Shown here piece after piece: positions 8,414 through 16,647 of a DNA stretch of 64,000 nucleotides. Made by a program: the position numbers and the translations under genes. Positions within the stretch are counted from its first letter, which is position 1. Each line of letters begins with the position of its first letter. Location: assembly GCF_902859735.1 (NCBI RefSeq), contig NZ_CADIJY010000004.1:248001-312000 (forward strand), written 5' to 3'. This stretch comes from Achromobacter aegrifaciens. GTDB lineage: Bacteria; Pseudomonadota; Gammaproteobacteria; Burkholderiales; Burkholderiaceae_B. Below the pieces are notes generated by a model, which saw only the letters and a list, made by a program, of their open reading frames with translations, was not told the DNA's origin and made no database searches.

Positions 8414-9712
8414 CTACTTCGCCACGCCCCCCACCCTGCCCAGGAACTCCAGCACCGCCAGATAGGAGCCTTCGTTGCCCGCCGCGTTGGCGCTGGGCGT
8501 GCCGCCCGCGTCCAGCAGCAGGCCGGACATGGCGTGCGGCTTGCTGATCAGGGTCGCGGGCAGGCAGGGATAGTGCACGTGATGGCCGGCGCCCATGCAG
8601 ACATGGTGGAAGGTGGGCAAGCCATGTTCCTGGCGCCGCCGCATGACGATTTCAGAGTACGCGGTGCTGGGCCAGAAGCCGTCGTCCGACGCGCTGACCA
8701 GCAGCACCGGACCAGGATAGTTCTCGACCGGAATGCGGGCGCGCTCGAACGCCGCGCTGTCGCGCGTGGCGCTGAGAAAGGCGTGCGTCTGGCGGTACGG
8801 CGGCTGGGACGCGTAGGCGGCGTCCCAATTGGCGCTGGCGTTGTCCTGCCACAGGTGCGGCAGCGGCTCGCCGCCCTTGGTCCAGACCTGCGCGTCGCGG
8901 CCGGTGCCGGGCGCGCCAGCGCTGACCACGCCGTGCATCACGGGCGAAGGCACATAGGCGACCACTGCGCTTACCAGGTCCGGGTAATGCGAGGCCACCA
9001 GCAGCGAGGTCTCGCCGCCGCGGCTGATGCCGGACAGGGCCACGAAGCCGTCGCGCGGCTTGAGCTCCGCGCGTGCCCAGCGCAGCGCATGCTCGAAATA
9101 CTCCAGCGGCATGTCGTTCAGATACTTGGGGCGGCCTTCGTAGTTGAAGATGGCCAGCGCCAGGCATTGGTAGCCGCGGGACGCGAACAGCGCCGCGCGC
9201 GGCGCGTTGACGCCGCCGGACGAGCCGTTCATGTAGATCACCAGCGGATGCGGGCCCGGTCCGGCGGGGGTGTAAAGCTCGCCCGACAGCGTCATGCCGC
9301 CGACTTGCTCGCGCACGCTGCGGTGCGTGACGCCTTCGGCCTGGAATTCCTGCACCAGGGTCGCCGCGGCGGACTGGCGTCCGTCGCTGGCTTCGATGCG
9401 GATGACGAGCGGCTCGGTCCGGTCCGGCGGGAACACCACGCTGGCCACGTCCTCGCAGGCCATGGACCAGACGATGCCCATGGCCGCGGGTTCGGCGTAG
9501 CTGCCGGACACGGGGCAATCGCGGGACAGGTCCAGGCTGCCGTCATGGCCCGCCACGAATACCGCTTGCGAGCGCCATGGCGCGCCGCACATCGTCATGC
9601 TGGCCGTGACCGTGATGAAGGCGTAGGCCGGAAAGCCGCTCACGCGGATCTCGCGCGTCACGTCGATCAGGGCGCGTTCCGGGGTGACGGTGATGCTGGG
9701 TTGTTCTGCCAC
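8414..9712 (-). CDS. Acyl-CoA thioesterase / BAAT-type alpha/beta hydrolase
   Basis: The 432-residue protein has an N-terminal beta-sandwich like the acyl-CoA thioester hydrolase/bile acid-CoA amino acid N-acyltransferase family (residues 1-130) and a C-terminal alpha/beta hydrolase domain. The nucleophile elbow is GISRGGE, and a candidate His lies in the MGAGHHVHYP segment near the C-terminus. It probably hydrolyses or transfers an acyl group. The gene lies 9 nt after a Bug receptor gene on the same strand, so the two form an operon. A 7-bp GC hairpin (8395-8414) overlaps its stop region, where it converges with the sulfatase operon. Confidence 0.8.
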   Translation of the reverse strand: MAEQPSITVTPERALIDVTREIRVSGFPAYAFITVTASMTMCGAPWRSQAVFVAGHDGSLDLSRDCPVSGSYAEPAAMGIVWSMACEDVASVVFPPDRTEPLVIRIEASDGRQSAAATLVQEFQAEGVTHRSVREQVGGMTLSGELYTPAGPGPHPLVIYMNGSSGGVNAPRAALFASRGYQCLALAIFNYEGRPKYLNDMPLEYFEHALRWARAELKPRDGFVALSGISRGGETSLLVASHYPDLVSAVVAYVPSPVMHGVVSAGAPGTGRDAQVWTKGGEPLPHLWQDNASANWDAAYASQPPYRQTHAFLSATRDSAAFERARIPVENYPGPVLLVSASDDGFWPSTAYSEIVMRRRQEHGLPTFHHVCMGAGHHVHYPCLPATLISKPHAMSGLLLDAGGTPSANAAGNEGSYLAVLEFLGRVGGVAK

Positions 9713-9721
9713 GGTGGCTCC

Positions 9722-10708
9722 TTAGCTCTTCAGGTCGGTCTTGGGCACGCCGTTGGCCTTGATGACCTGGGCCCACATGGCGGATTCATCGGCGATGACC
9801 TTGTCCAGGTCGGCCGACGAGGTGAACTCCACGGTCACGCCCTGGTCCGCGAACTGCTGCACCAGGCTGGGATCGCGCGTGCCTTCGCGCACGGCGTTCT
9901 CCAGCGCCGCGACCACGGGCGCCGGCATGGCGGCCGGACCCGAGATCATCATGCGGGTATAGAGCTCGAAGCCGTCCACGCCCGCTTCCTTCATGGTGGG
10001 AACGTCGGGCAAGCTGGACAGGCGCTTGTCGGAGGTGACCGCCAGCACCTGCAGCTTGCCAGACTTGATGTTGGGCAGCGCCGAGGTCGGGAAGTCGAAG
10101 GTGCTCTGCACCGTGCCTGCCATCAGGTCCAGCAGCGCGGGGCCGCTGCCCTTGTAGGGCACGTCCTGGAACTGCGTGCCGGTCTTGGACTGGAAATGCA
10201 GCAGCGCCAGGTGGTTGATCACGCCGCGGCCCGCATGCGCGCAAGTGATGTCGCCGGGCTTCTTCTTGGCCAGCGCAATGAATTCCTGCACGTTCTTCAC
10301 GCCCAGGTCGGGATGCACGATCAGCAGCATCGGCGACTTGCCCATGGAGCCCAGCTGCTTGAAATCCGATTGCTGGTAAGGCAGGTTGTTGTAGAGCAAG
10401 GGATTCAGGATCATGCCGTTGGTGCCGGCGAAACCCAGCGTGTAGCCATCGGGCTCGGCGCGCGCCACCGCCACCGTGGCGATGATGGCCTGGCCGCCGG
10501 GACGGTTTTCCACCACTACGCTCTGCTTCAAGGTCTTGCCCATGCGCTCGGCCAGGGCGCGCGCCGCGATATCGGTCAGCCCGCCAGGGGCAAAGCCCAC
10601 CAGCAGGCGCACGGGACGGGTCGGAAAGGTATTCTGGGCCCAGGCGGGGCGCGAGATAAGGGGCAACGCGGCGAGCGCGCCCAGGGCATGGCGGCGGGTA
10701 AATCGCAT
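9722..10708 (-). CDS. Bug-family (TctC) periplasmic solute receptor
   Basis: The 328-residue Bug receptor has a Tat-like leader (TRRHALGALA) ending at RPAWA, followed by TFPTRPVRLLVGFAPGG and the VVENRPGGQAIIATVAVA loop. The start at 10708 is preferred over an upstream in-frame codon because GGAGAG lies 6 nt before it and the leader begins there. It is the first gene of a two-gene operon with the BAAT-type hydrolase; the ligand is probably a carboxylate or acyl compound. An imperfect GntR-like palindrome lies upstream at 10828-10837. Confidence 0.92.
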   Translation of the reverse strand: MRFTRRHALGALAALPLISRPAWAQNTFPTRPVRLLVGFAPGGLTDIAARALAERMGKTLKQSVVVENRPGGQAIIATVAVARAEPDGYTLGFAGTNGMILNPLLYNNLPYQQSDFKQLGSMGKSPMLLIVHPDLGVKNVQEFIALAKKKPGDITCAHAGRGVINHLALLHFQSKTGTQFQDVPYKGSGPALLDLMAGTVQSTFDFPTSALPNIKSGKLQVLAVTSDKRLSSLPDVPTMKEAGVDGFELYTRMMISGPAAMPAPVVAALENAVREGTRDPSLVQQFADQGVTVEFTSSADLDKVIADESAMWAQVIKANGVPKTDLKS

Positions 10709-10827
10709 ACAACTCTCCAGGCAAGGACAACGCCCCCGCGCCCGGGAGAGGCCGCGGGGCAAAGCAATCGAAGGGAAAGGACGCGCGGCCCGCTCACCTT
10801 ACGGCGAGCTGTCACGGCGTCAGTATG

Positions 10828-10837
10828 TTGTATGCAA
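10828..10837. promoter_or_regulatory. Possible GntR/FCD-type half-symmetric operator
   Basis: TTGTATGCAA differs at one pair from the TTGTATACAA type of palindrome used by many FCD-class GntR regulators. It lies 120 nt upstream of the Bug/hydrolase operon. No GntR gene is adjacent. Confidence 0.3.
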
Positions 10838-10935
10838 TACCGCGGACGGGCTATCTAGGGATATCCCGAGGCTCTCCGTGGAGCAAGCGAGCGCTTTATT
10901 CCGAACAGCGGTATTTGGTATGCGATCTGAGGGCG

Positions 10936-11493
10936 CTAGGCCTTGGTCATCAGCTTCTTCCAACCTTCCAGCCCCAGCCGCTTCATCGTATCGATGTTCT
11001 TCTCGTAGATTTCGGCGGCGTCCGGGAAGGACTCCACCGCGCGGTCGATGCTGTCTTCGCGCAACAGGTGCAGGATCGGGTACGGCGACCGGTTGGTGTA
11101 GTTCTCGATGTCGTCCGGCTGCGTGTCGGCAAACTGGAACTGCGGATGGAAGGTGGCCACCTGCAGCTCGCCCACCAGACGCATGCGCTTGAGCAGACGG
11201 TCGGACAGGTCTTCGAAGTCATTGAAATCAATGAAATCGTCCAGCGCGTCGGGAATGATCAGCAGCGTGGTGTCGATCTTTTCCGGATCGGCTTCGGCCA
11301 GCAGCGCCAGTTCGTCCTGCAGGTCGGTCAGAACGCCTTCGGCGTCGGTGGCATCGCTGACGGCAAAGCGGATCTGGTCCTTGACCTGCACCGCCTTGGC
11401 GAAGGGACAGAGGTTCAGGCCGATCACGGCCTGGTTCAGCCAGTGCTTGGTCTCAGCGACCACGTTGGCGTAGGCGTCGGAAGTGGAAATCAT
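10936..11493 (-). CDS. DUF1415 family protein
   Basis: The 185-residue soluble protein matches the DUF1415 family, with the N-terminal HWLNQAVIGLNLCPFAKAV segment and the later FHPQFQFADTQPDDIENYTN segment typical of it. Members are common in beta- and gamma-proteobacteria, and no function is established. It has no signal peptide or membrane segment. It lies downstream of the M20 peptidase gene on the same strand but is separated from it by an intrinsic terminator (11517-11544), so it is probably expressed independently or by read-through. Confidence 0.85.
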   Translation of the reverse strand: MISTSDAYANVVAETKHWLNQAVIGLNLCPFAKAVQVKDQIRFAVSDATDAEGVLTDLQDELALLAEADPEKIDTTLLIIPDALDDFIDFNDFEDLSDRLLKRMRLVGELQVATFHPQFQFADTQPDDIENYTNRSPYPILHLLREDSIDRAVESFPDAAEIYEKNIDTMKRLGLEGWKKLMTKA

Positions 11494-11509
11494 GGGTGTC
11501 CGTCCTGGA

Positions 11510-11544
11510 AAAAAGAAAAGCGCGGGCGTTGCGGCCCGCGCTTT
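11510..11544 (-). terminator. Intrinsic terminator after the M20 peptidase gene
   Basis: Perfect 11-bp arms AAAGCGCGGGC (11517-11527) and GCCCGCGCTTT (11534-11544) enclose a 6-nt loop. On the minus strand the stem is followed by TTTTCTTTTTTT-like sequence, a strong U-tract. Confidence 0.85.
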
Positions 11545-11562
11545 GAAGAGCGTCGCCGCCGC

Positions 11563-13035
11563 TTACGCGGTGGGCATGGCGGCCATGGTCTGGGCCACGG
11601 CTGCGGTCAGTTTCTTGCCGTAGGGCACGTGCAGGAATTCATTGGGGCCGTGGGCGTTGGACTTGGGGCCCAACACGCCGCAGACCATGAACTGGGCCTT
11701 GGGAAAGCCCTTCTGCAGGATGCTCATCAGCGGAATGGTGCCGCCCTGGCCAATGTAGCCGCAGGACGCGCCGTAGTATTGCTGCGAAGCCGCATCCAGC
11801 GCCTGGGTCAGCCAGGGCGCCGAGGCCGGGGCGTTCCAGCCGGTGGCGGCGCCTTCGTTGGCCTTGAAGATCACCTTGGCGTTATAGGGCGCGTCGGCTT
11901 CCAGCAGGGCCTTGATCTCTTGCGAGGCGGCCACGGCGTCGATCAGCGGCGGCAGGCGCAGCGACAGCTTGAATGCAGTGCGCGGGCGCAGCACGTTGCC
12001 GGCGCTGGACAGCGGCGGCAGGCCTTCGGCGCCGGTCACCGACAGCGTCGGACGCCAGGTGCGGTTCAGCAGCGCCTGCTCGGGTTCGGTCGTCATGGGC
12101 AGCACGAAGCCGCCGTCGGCACCGCAGCTCCAGGGGAAACGGCGCCAGACTTCGTCGCCCAGGATGCGCGCGGTGGCGTGCACTTGTTCCACGCGTTCGG
12201 CGGGGATCTCGCAATGCAGGCTCTGCGGCAGCAGGCGGCCGGTGCTGCTGTCTTCCAGGCGGTCCAGCAGATGGCGCAGGATGCGGAACGAGGACGGCAC
12301 CACGCCGCTGGAGTCGCCCGAGTGCACGCCTTCGTCCAGCACCTGGACTTCCAGCGTGCCCGACACCATGCCGCGCAGCGAGGTCGTCATCCAGAGCTGG
12401 TCGTAGTTGCCGGCGCCGGAGTCCAGGCACACCACCAGGGCCACGTTGCCCAGACGGTCGCGCAGCGCGTCCACATAGGGCAGCAGGTCGTAGCTGCCGG
12501 ATTCTTCACAGGTTTCGACGATGCCCACGCAGCGCGGACGCGGAATGCCCTGCTTGTCCAGCGCCATGATGGCGGTCAGCGAGGCGTACACGGCATAGCC
12601 GTCATCGGCGCCCCCGCGGCCGTAGAGCTTGCCGTCTTCGAGCTTGGGGGTCCAGGGGCCGAGGCCTGCGCGCCAGCCGGAGAATTCGGGCTGCTTGTCC
12701 AGGTGACCGTACAGCAGCACGGTGTCGCCGTTGTCGCTGCGGGTGGCGGGCGCGTCAAAGAAGATGACGGGCGTGCGGCCCGGCAGGCGCACCACTTCCA
12801 GCTTCAGGCCGGAGACTTTTTGCGCCTCGACCCACTGCGCGGCGTCGCGCACCACGCGCTCGATGAAAGCGTTCTTTTCCCAGTCCGCGTCGAACGCCGG
12901 GCTCTTGGCCGGGATGGCGATGTAGTCGGTCAGCGCCGGGATGATCTCGTTGTCCCATTTCTCGTCGACGAAAGCCTGCAGGGCCTTCGGGTCCAGGGTG
13001 GGAGGAAGAGCGTCTTCGGGGATGCGTGCGTTCAT
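11563..13035 (-). CDS. M20 family metallopeptidase (carnosinase/dipeptidase-like)
   Basis: The 490-residue enzyme is expected to be a di-zinc cytosolic dipeptidase. The ligands can be seen in LLYGHLDKQP (His111, Asp113), GGADDGYAVY (Asp144) and VETCEESGS (Glu177 catalytic, Glu178 ligand). The lid domain is inserted after about residue 220, and the C-terminal domain holds the final His ligand. The length fits the M20 dipeptidase subgroup with a dimerisation domain. It is monocistronic, ending at a strong terminator. Peptide specificity cannot be read from the sequence. Confidence 0.9.
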   Translation of the reverse strand: MNARIPEDALPPTLDPKALQAFVDEKWDNEIIPALTDYIAIPAKSPAFDADWEKNAFIERVVRDAAQWVEAQKVSGLKLEVVRLPGRTPVIFFDAPATRSDNGDTVLLYGHLDKQPEFSGWRAGLGPWTPKLEDGKLYGRGGADDGYAVYASLTAIMALDKQGIPRPRCVGIVETCEESGSYDLLPYVDALRDRLGNVALVVCLDSGAGNYDQLWMTTSLRGMVSGTLEVQVLDEGVHSGDSSGVVPSSFRILRHLLDRLEDSSTGRLLPQSLHCEIPAERVEQVHATARILGDEVWRRFPWSCGADGGFVLPMTTEPEQALLNRTWRPTLSVTGAEGLPPLSSAGNVLRPRTAFKLSLRLPPLIDAVAASQEIKALLEADAPYNAKVIFKANEGAATGWNAPASAPWLTQALDAASQQYYGASCGYIGQGGTIPLMSILQKGFPKAQFMVCGVLGPKSNAHGPNEFLHVPYGKKLTAAVAQTMAAMPTA

Positions 13036-13185
13036 GGCGCGGGATCCTGTGTGCGGGAGGGGGTAGGCAATCCGCTATTTTATGCCTGTGTGGCGCGGCT
13101 GGCACCTTTTGTCCCTGGTTGTTGTCGGCGCCGTGAAATGGTGCCGCCATGTGGTGCCGCCCTGTGGGCCGCAGATCTGGCCCAT

Positions 13186-13228
13186 GAACAAAGCCCCCAA
13201 GGCGCAAACACGCAGGGGGCTTTGGTTC
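13186..13228 (-). terminator. Probable terminator after the chemoreceptor gene
   Basis: A 9-bp stem AAAGCCCCC (13190-13198) and GGGGGCTTT (13215-13223) surrounds a 16-nt loop, with further partial pairing outside. The T-tract is short on both strands, so efficiency is uncertain. Confidence 0.5.
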
Positions 13229-13284
13229 AGTTCACGGCCAGCCCTCCGGGCCGGCCGCCTTATGGGCCAAGGTCAGCGACGCAA

Positions 13285-14910
13285 TCAGGCGCCGAGCAAA
13301 GCCGGTTCGCCGTTGCGGCCCACGGCCGGCGCGTCGGCGTCGATCACGCGGCCGGTCTGCAGCTTGAACACGGCCACGGCTTCGCGCAGGCGCTGCGCCT
13401 GGGTTTCCAGCGAGGCTGCGGACGCCGCGGCCTCTTCGACCAGCGCGGCGTTCTGCTGCGTCACGCTGTCCATCTGCGACACGGCCTGGTTGACCTGCTG
13501 GATGCCCTGCGACTGTTCTTCAGATGCGCTGGAAATTTCGTTGATGATGTCCGTCACGCGACGCACCGAGACCACGATTTCCTGCATGGTGGCGCCGGCG
13601 GCTTCCACCTGGTCCGAACCGACCGATACCTTCTGCACGGAGTCGTCGATCAGGCCCTTGATTTCCTTGGCGGCGGCGGCGCTGCGCTGCGCCAGGGCGC
13701 GCACTTCGCTGGCAACGACGGCGAAGCCCTTGCCCTGCTCGCCGGCGCGCGCCGCTTCCACTGCGGCGTTCAGCGCCAGGATGTTGGTCTGGAAGGCGAT
13801 GCCGTCGATCACGCCGACGATGTCGGCGATGCGGTTGGAGCTGTCGGCAATGCCGCGCATGGTGCCGACCACGTCGCCCACGGCCTGGCCGCCGCGCGTG
13901 GCCACTTCGGACGCCGCCACGGCCAGCTCCGAGGCGCTGCGCGAGCTTTCCGCGTTGTTGCGCACGGTGGAAGACAGTTCATCCATGCTGGCGGCGGTTT
14001 CTTCCAGCGAGGCGGCCTGCTGCTCGGTGCGCGAAGACAGGTCGATGTTGCCCGCGGCGATCTCGCGCGCGCCGGTGTGGATCTCTTCCACGCCCAGCCG
14101 CACGGCCGACACGGTACGCGCCAGGCTATCCTGCATGCGCTTGACGGCGGCGTAGAGCACGCCGATTTCGTTGTTGCCGCGTTGCTCGATGCGGTTGGTC
14201 AGGTCACCGCCGGCGATGCGGTCGAACAGACGTCCGGCTTCATGCAGCGGACGGAACACCGCGCGGCCGAACACCGCGTACAGGCCCACCACCAGCGCGG
14301 CCACCACGACCAGCAGGCCGATCAGGACGGCGATCGCGCCGTTGATGCGGGTGGAGGCGTCGCGCGCCACGCGCTGGCCGACTTCGTCGGCGTAATCCAC
14401 GTACTTCTGGATGGCGGCGGTAAAGGTCAGGCCCAGCGGCGTGACTTTTTCCAGGTTGAGGCGGTTGGAATCCTGTGCGTTACCGGCACGGATGGCCGCG
14501 ATCATGGGCACAATGGCGTCGCGGTGATAGACGTCGTAGGCCGCCAGCGCCGCGTCCAGCAGGGGCTTGCCCTGGGGCGAGGTTTCGGGTGTCTTGCGCG
14601 CTAGGTCGATCAGCTCGCCGGCCTTCTTGGTGTAGCCGTCCAGGCGCTGCATGCTGGCCAGGTTGTCCAGGCTTTTGCCTTCCATCAGCGCGGTCTGCGC
14701 GGCCAGCAGCACCAGGCGGGCGCGCAACAGTTCGGCGCCAGCGCCGTTCACCGCATTGGCGCGGACCAGGTTGGTGTCCAGCAGCACTTCGATGGAATTG
14801 CGGTTGGAGGTCAACTGCTGGTGGACGGCGATGCCGGTTAGCAGGAAAAGCGCGAAGAAAACGGCTAAAGCGGTCGTCAAGACCGCGCGAATACTGAGAT
14901 TCTTGAACAT
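13285..14910 (-). CDS. Methyl-accepting chemotaxis protein (Tar/Tsr-type)
   Basis: The 541-residue chemoreceptor has an N-terminal membrane segment (about residues 7-30), a four-helix periplasmic sensor of about 150 residues, a second membrane segment near residues 190-215, a HAMP domain, and the cytoplasmic signalling hairpin with the highly conserved [20 protein letters not shown] core. It relays ligand binding to CheA/CheW. The start at 14910 is preferred over an in-frame GTG nine bases upstream because that GTG overlaps the GGAG ribosome-binding site. The C-terminus (GEPALLGA) lacks an NWETF-type CheR tether. The ligand is unknown, and no che genes are nearby. Confidence 0.93.
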   Translation of the reverse strand: MFKNLSIRAVLTTALAVFFALFLLTGIAVHQQLTSNRNSIEVLLDTNLVRANAVNGAGAELLRARLVLLAAQTALMEGKSLDNLASMQRLDGYTKKAGELIDLARKTPETSPQGKPLLDAALAAYDVYHRDAIVPMIAAIRAGNAQDSNRLNLEKVTPLGLTFTAAIQKYVDYADEVGQRVARDASTRINGAIAVLIGLLVVVAALVVGLYAVFGRAVFRPLHEAGRLFDRIAGGDLTNRIEQRGNNEIGVLYAAVKRMQDSLARTVSAVRLGVEEIHTGAREIAAGNIDLSSRTEQQAASLEETAASMDELSSTVRNNAESSRSASELAVAASEVATRGGQAVGDVVGTMRGIADSSNRIADIVGVIDGIAFQTNILALNAAVEAARAGEQGKGFAVVASEVRALAQRSAAAAKEIKGLIDDSVQKVSVGSDQVEAAGATMQEIVVSVRRVTDIINEISSASEEQSQGIQQVNQAVSQMDSVTQQNAALVEEAAASAASLETQAQRLREAVAVFKLQTGRVIDADAPAVGRNGEPALLGA

Positions 14911-15034
14911 TGGGGTCACTCCGGGTTGCGTGTAGCGGCTACCTATGCTTTACGACAGGTTGCAATGAAAAGTTAAACATCTCATTTGATTGCATGAGGC
15001 ATTTCGTTCCGCGCCGCGCTTGTCCAACACAATT

Positions 15035-15053
15035 AACAACGATTATCATTTGC
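15035..15053 (+). promoter_or_regulatory. Fur box upstream of the ECF sigma gene
   Basis: AACAACGATTATCATTTGC matches the 19-bp Fur consensus at 13 of 19 positions, including the central GAT-ATCATT run. It lies 27 nt before the sigma factor start, where bound Fur would block transcription under iron-replete conditions. Confidence 0.75.
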
Positions 15054-15079
15054 AGTTTTGGACCTGACGGGAACCCATC

Positions 15080-15586
15080 GTGACGGCGGCCACCCAGCCC
15101 ACGGCGCACCATGCCTTGAACCTGCTCTACCGCGACCATCACGGATGGCTGGCGGGCTGGCTGCGGCGGCGGCTGGGTTGCGCCCACGATGCCGCGGACC
15201 TGTCGCACGACACCTACGAACGGCTGCTGAACTCGGGCCGGCTGCCCGAAGCCGGCCAGGCGCGCGCCTTTCTCACCCAGATCGCCCGGGGCCTGGTGGT
15301 GGACCTGTACCGCCGCCGCGCCCTGGAAAGCGCCTACCTGGACGCCCTGGCCAGCTTGCCCGAAGCGCACATGCCATCGGCCGAGGCGCGCGCGCTGGCG
15401 CTGGAAACGCTGATGGCGGTGGACGCCGCGCTGGACGCCCTGCCCGCCCGCGCCCGCCAGGTCTTCATCCTGTCCCGGTTCGAGGGCCGGACCTATTCCG
15501 ACATCGCGCAAAGCCTGGGCGTGTCGGTGGCGCTGGTGCGCAAGCACATGCTGCGCGCCGCCCAAGCCTGCCTGGCCGCGCTGTGA
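15080..15586 (+). CDS. FecI-type ECF RNA polymerase sigma factor
   Basis: The 168-residue sigma-70 family protein contains only regions 2 (about residues 15-80, with the DLSHDTYERLL and LVVDLYRRR segments) and 4 (about 115-165, including the YSDIAQSLGVSVALVRKHM helix-turn-helix). It is the first gene of an iron-starvation surface-signalling cassette and should direct transcription of the downstream TonB receptor. A Fur box precedes it. Its stop codon overlaps the GTG start of the FecR gene (GTGA), indicating translational coupling. Confidence 0.92.
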   Translation: MTAATQPTAHHALNLLYRDHHGWLAGWLRRRLGCAHDAADLSHDTYERLLNSGRLPEAGQARAFLTQIARGLVVDLYRRRALESAYLDALASLPEAHMPSAEARALALETLMAVDAALDALPARARQVFILSRFEGRTYSDIAQSLGVSVALVRKHMLRAAQACLAAL

Positions 15587-16545
15587 GCGCCCGGCACGGG
15601 GACATCCCGGAACCGATACTGGCTCAAGGGCTGGAATGGCTGGTCATCCTGTGGTCCGGCGAAGCCAGCGCCGACGAACGCGCGGCCTGGCAGCGCTGGC
15701 GCGCCGCCCATCCGGACCATGAGCGCGCCTGGCAGCAAGTGCAGCGGATCGATACGCGACTGATGGACGTGTCGCCCGAGGCATCGGCCCAGGCTCTGGC
15801 CCGCTCGGGCCGGCAGGCGGGACGCCGCAAGGCCCTGCGCTTGATGGGCTGGGCGGTGCTGGGCGCCGGCGCCGCGGGCCTGGCGGCCCAACGCCTGCCT
15901 TGGCAGGCCTACGCCGCCGACTACCGCAGCGCCGTAGGCGAACGGCGCGAAATCACGCTGGCCGACGGCACCCGGCTCGTACTCAACGGCGACAGCGCCG
16001 TGGACATGGAATACACCGCCGACACACGCCGGCTGGTCCTGCGCCGCGGCGAGATCTACGTGCAAACCGGCCACGGCCCGGCCGCCGCGGGCCGCCCCTT
16101 TTTCGTCGCCACCGCCTTTGGCGACGTGCAGGCGCTGGGCACCCGGTTCACGGTGGAGCAGCAGCGCGACCGGATACGGGTCGGCGTCTATGAAGGCGCG
16201 GTGGAGATCCAGCCGTTCCGGGGCCGCCCCCTGCGCCTGGACGCGGGCCAATCCGCCGCGTTCACGCCGCTGGCGGCCGAGCCGATGCTGGACGCCTTGC
16301 AGCAGGCGCCAGCCTGGCTGCGCGGCCAACTGGTGGCCGAACGCCTGCGCCTGGCCGATTTCCTGGAGCAGGTCGGACGCTACCGGCGCGGCGTGATCCG
16401 CTGCGACCCGCGCGTGGCCGACCTGATCGTGTCGGGCGTGTACGCCCTGGACGACACGGACCGGATCCTGGCCTCGCTTGCAAGAGCCCTGCCGCTGCGC
16501 GTGTCGCGCTACACGAGCTACTGGGTGGTGGTGGAACCCAGATAG
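15583..16545 (+). CDS. FecR-type anti-sigma factor / signal transducer
   Basis: The 320-residue protein has a FecR N-terminal (DUF4880) segment (residues 5-50, LEWLVILWSGEASADERAAW), one membrane helix at about 85-110, the periplasmic FecR domain with ADGTRLVLNGDSAV and the GDVQALGTRFTVEQ motif, and a DUF4974 tail. It should hold the cognate ECF sigma factor inactive until the TonB receptor is occupied. The start is a GTG at 15583 overlapping the sigma stop codon; the open frame runs much further upstream, but this is a shadow of the sigma gene. Promoter activation of the receptor gene is its expected output. Confidence 0.92.
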   Translation: MSARHGDIPEPILAQGLEWLVILWSGEASADERAAWQRWRAAHPDHERAWQQVQRIDTRLMDVSPEASAQALARSGRQAGRRKALRLMGWAVLGAGAAGLAAQRLPWQAYAADYRSAVGERREITLADGTRLVLNGDSAVDMEYTADTRRLVLRRGEIYVQTGHGPAAAGRPFFVATAFGDVQALGTRFTVEQQRDRIRVGVYEGAVEIQPFRGRPLRLDAGQSAAFTPLAAEPMLDALQQAPAWLRGQLVAERLRLADFLEQVGRYRRGVIRCDPRVADLIVSGVYALDDTDRILASLARALPLRVSRYTSYWVVVEPR

Positions 16546-16565
16546 CCCTCCACAAAAAAATTTCG

Positions 16566-16597
16566 CGAAAACCGTAGCACTTTTTATTTCTCGTTCG
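16566..16597 (+). promoter_or_regulatory. Candidate ECF (FecI-class) promoter of the TonB receptor
   Basis: GAAAACC at 16566-16572 and CGTTC at 16592-16596, about 20 nt apart, resemble ECF -35 and -10 elements. They sit 50-80 nt upstream of the receptor start in an AT-rich stretch. The spacing is only approximate to known FecI promoters. Confidence 0.35.
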
Positions 16598-16647
16598 GGA
16601 TACCTGCATATCCGCAGCATTCACGTCCGCAACGAGGAACCCACTAC

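Noticed and set aside
8534-10858. 774-codon open frame on the plus strand
   Set aside because: It lies antisense to the BAAT-type hydrolase and Bug genes, both of which have clear family motifs.
10825-14604. 1259-codon open frame on the plus strand
   Set aside because: It runs antisense across three well-supported minus-strand genes and through a terminator; composition is typical of a shadow frame.
15058-15582. Extension of the FecR gene to an upstream start
   Set aside because: The upstream part is an out-of-frame reading of the sigma gene; the GTG at 15583 gives the correct FecR N-terminus.
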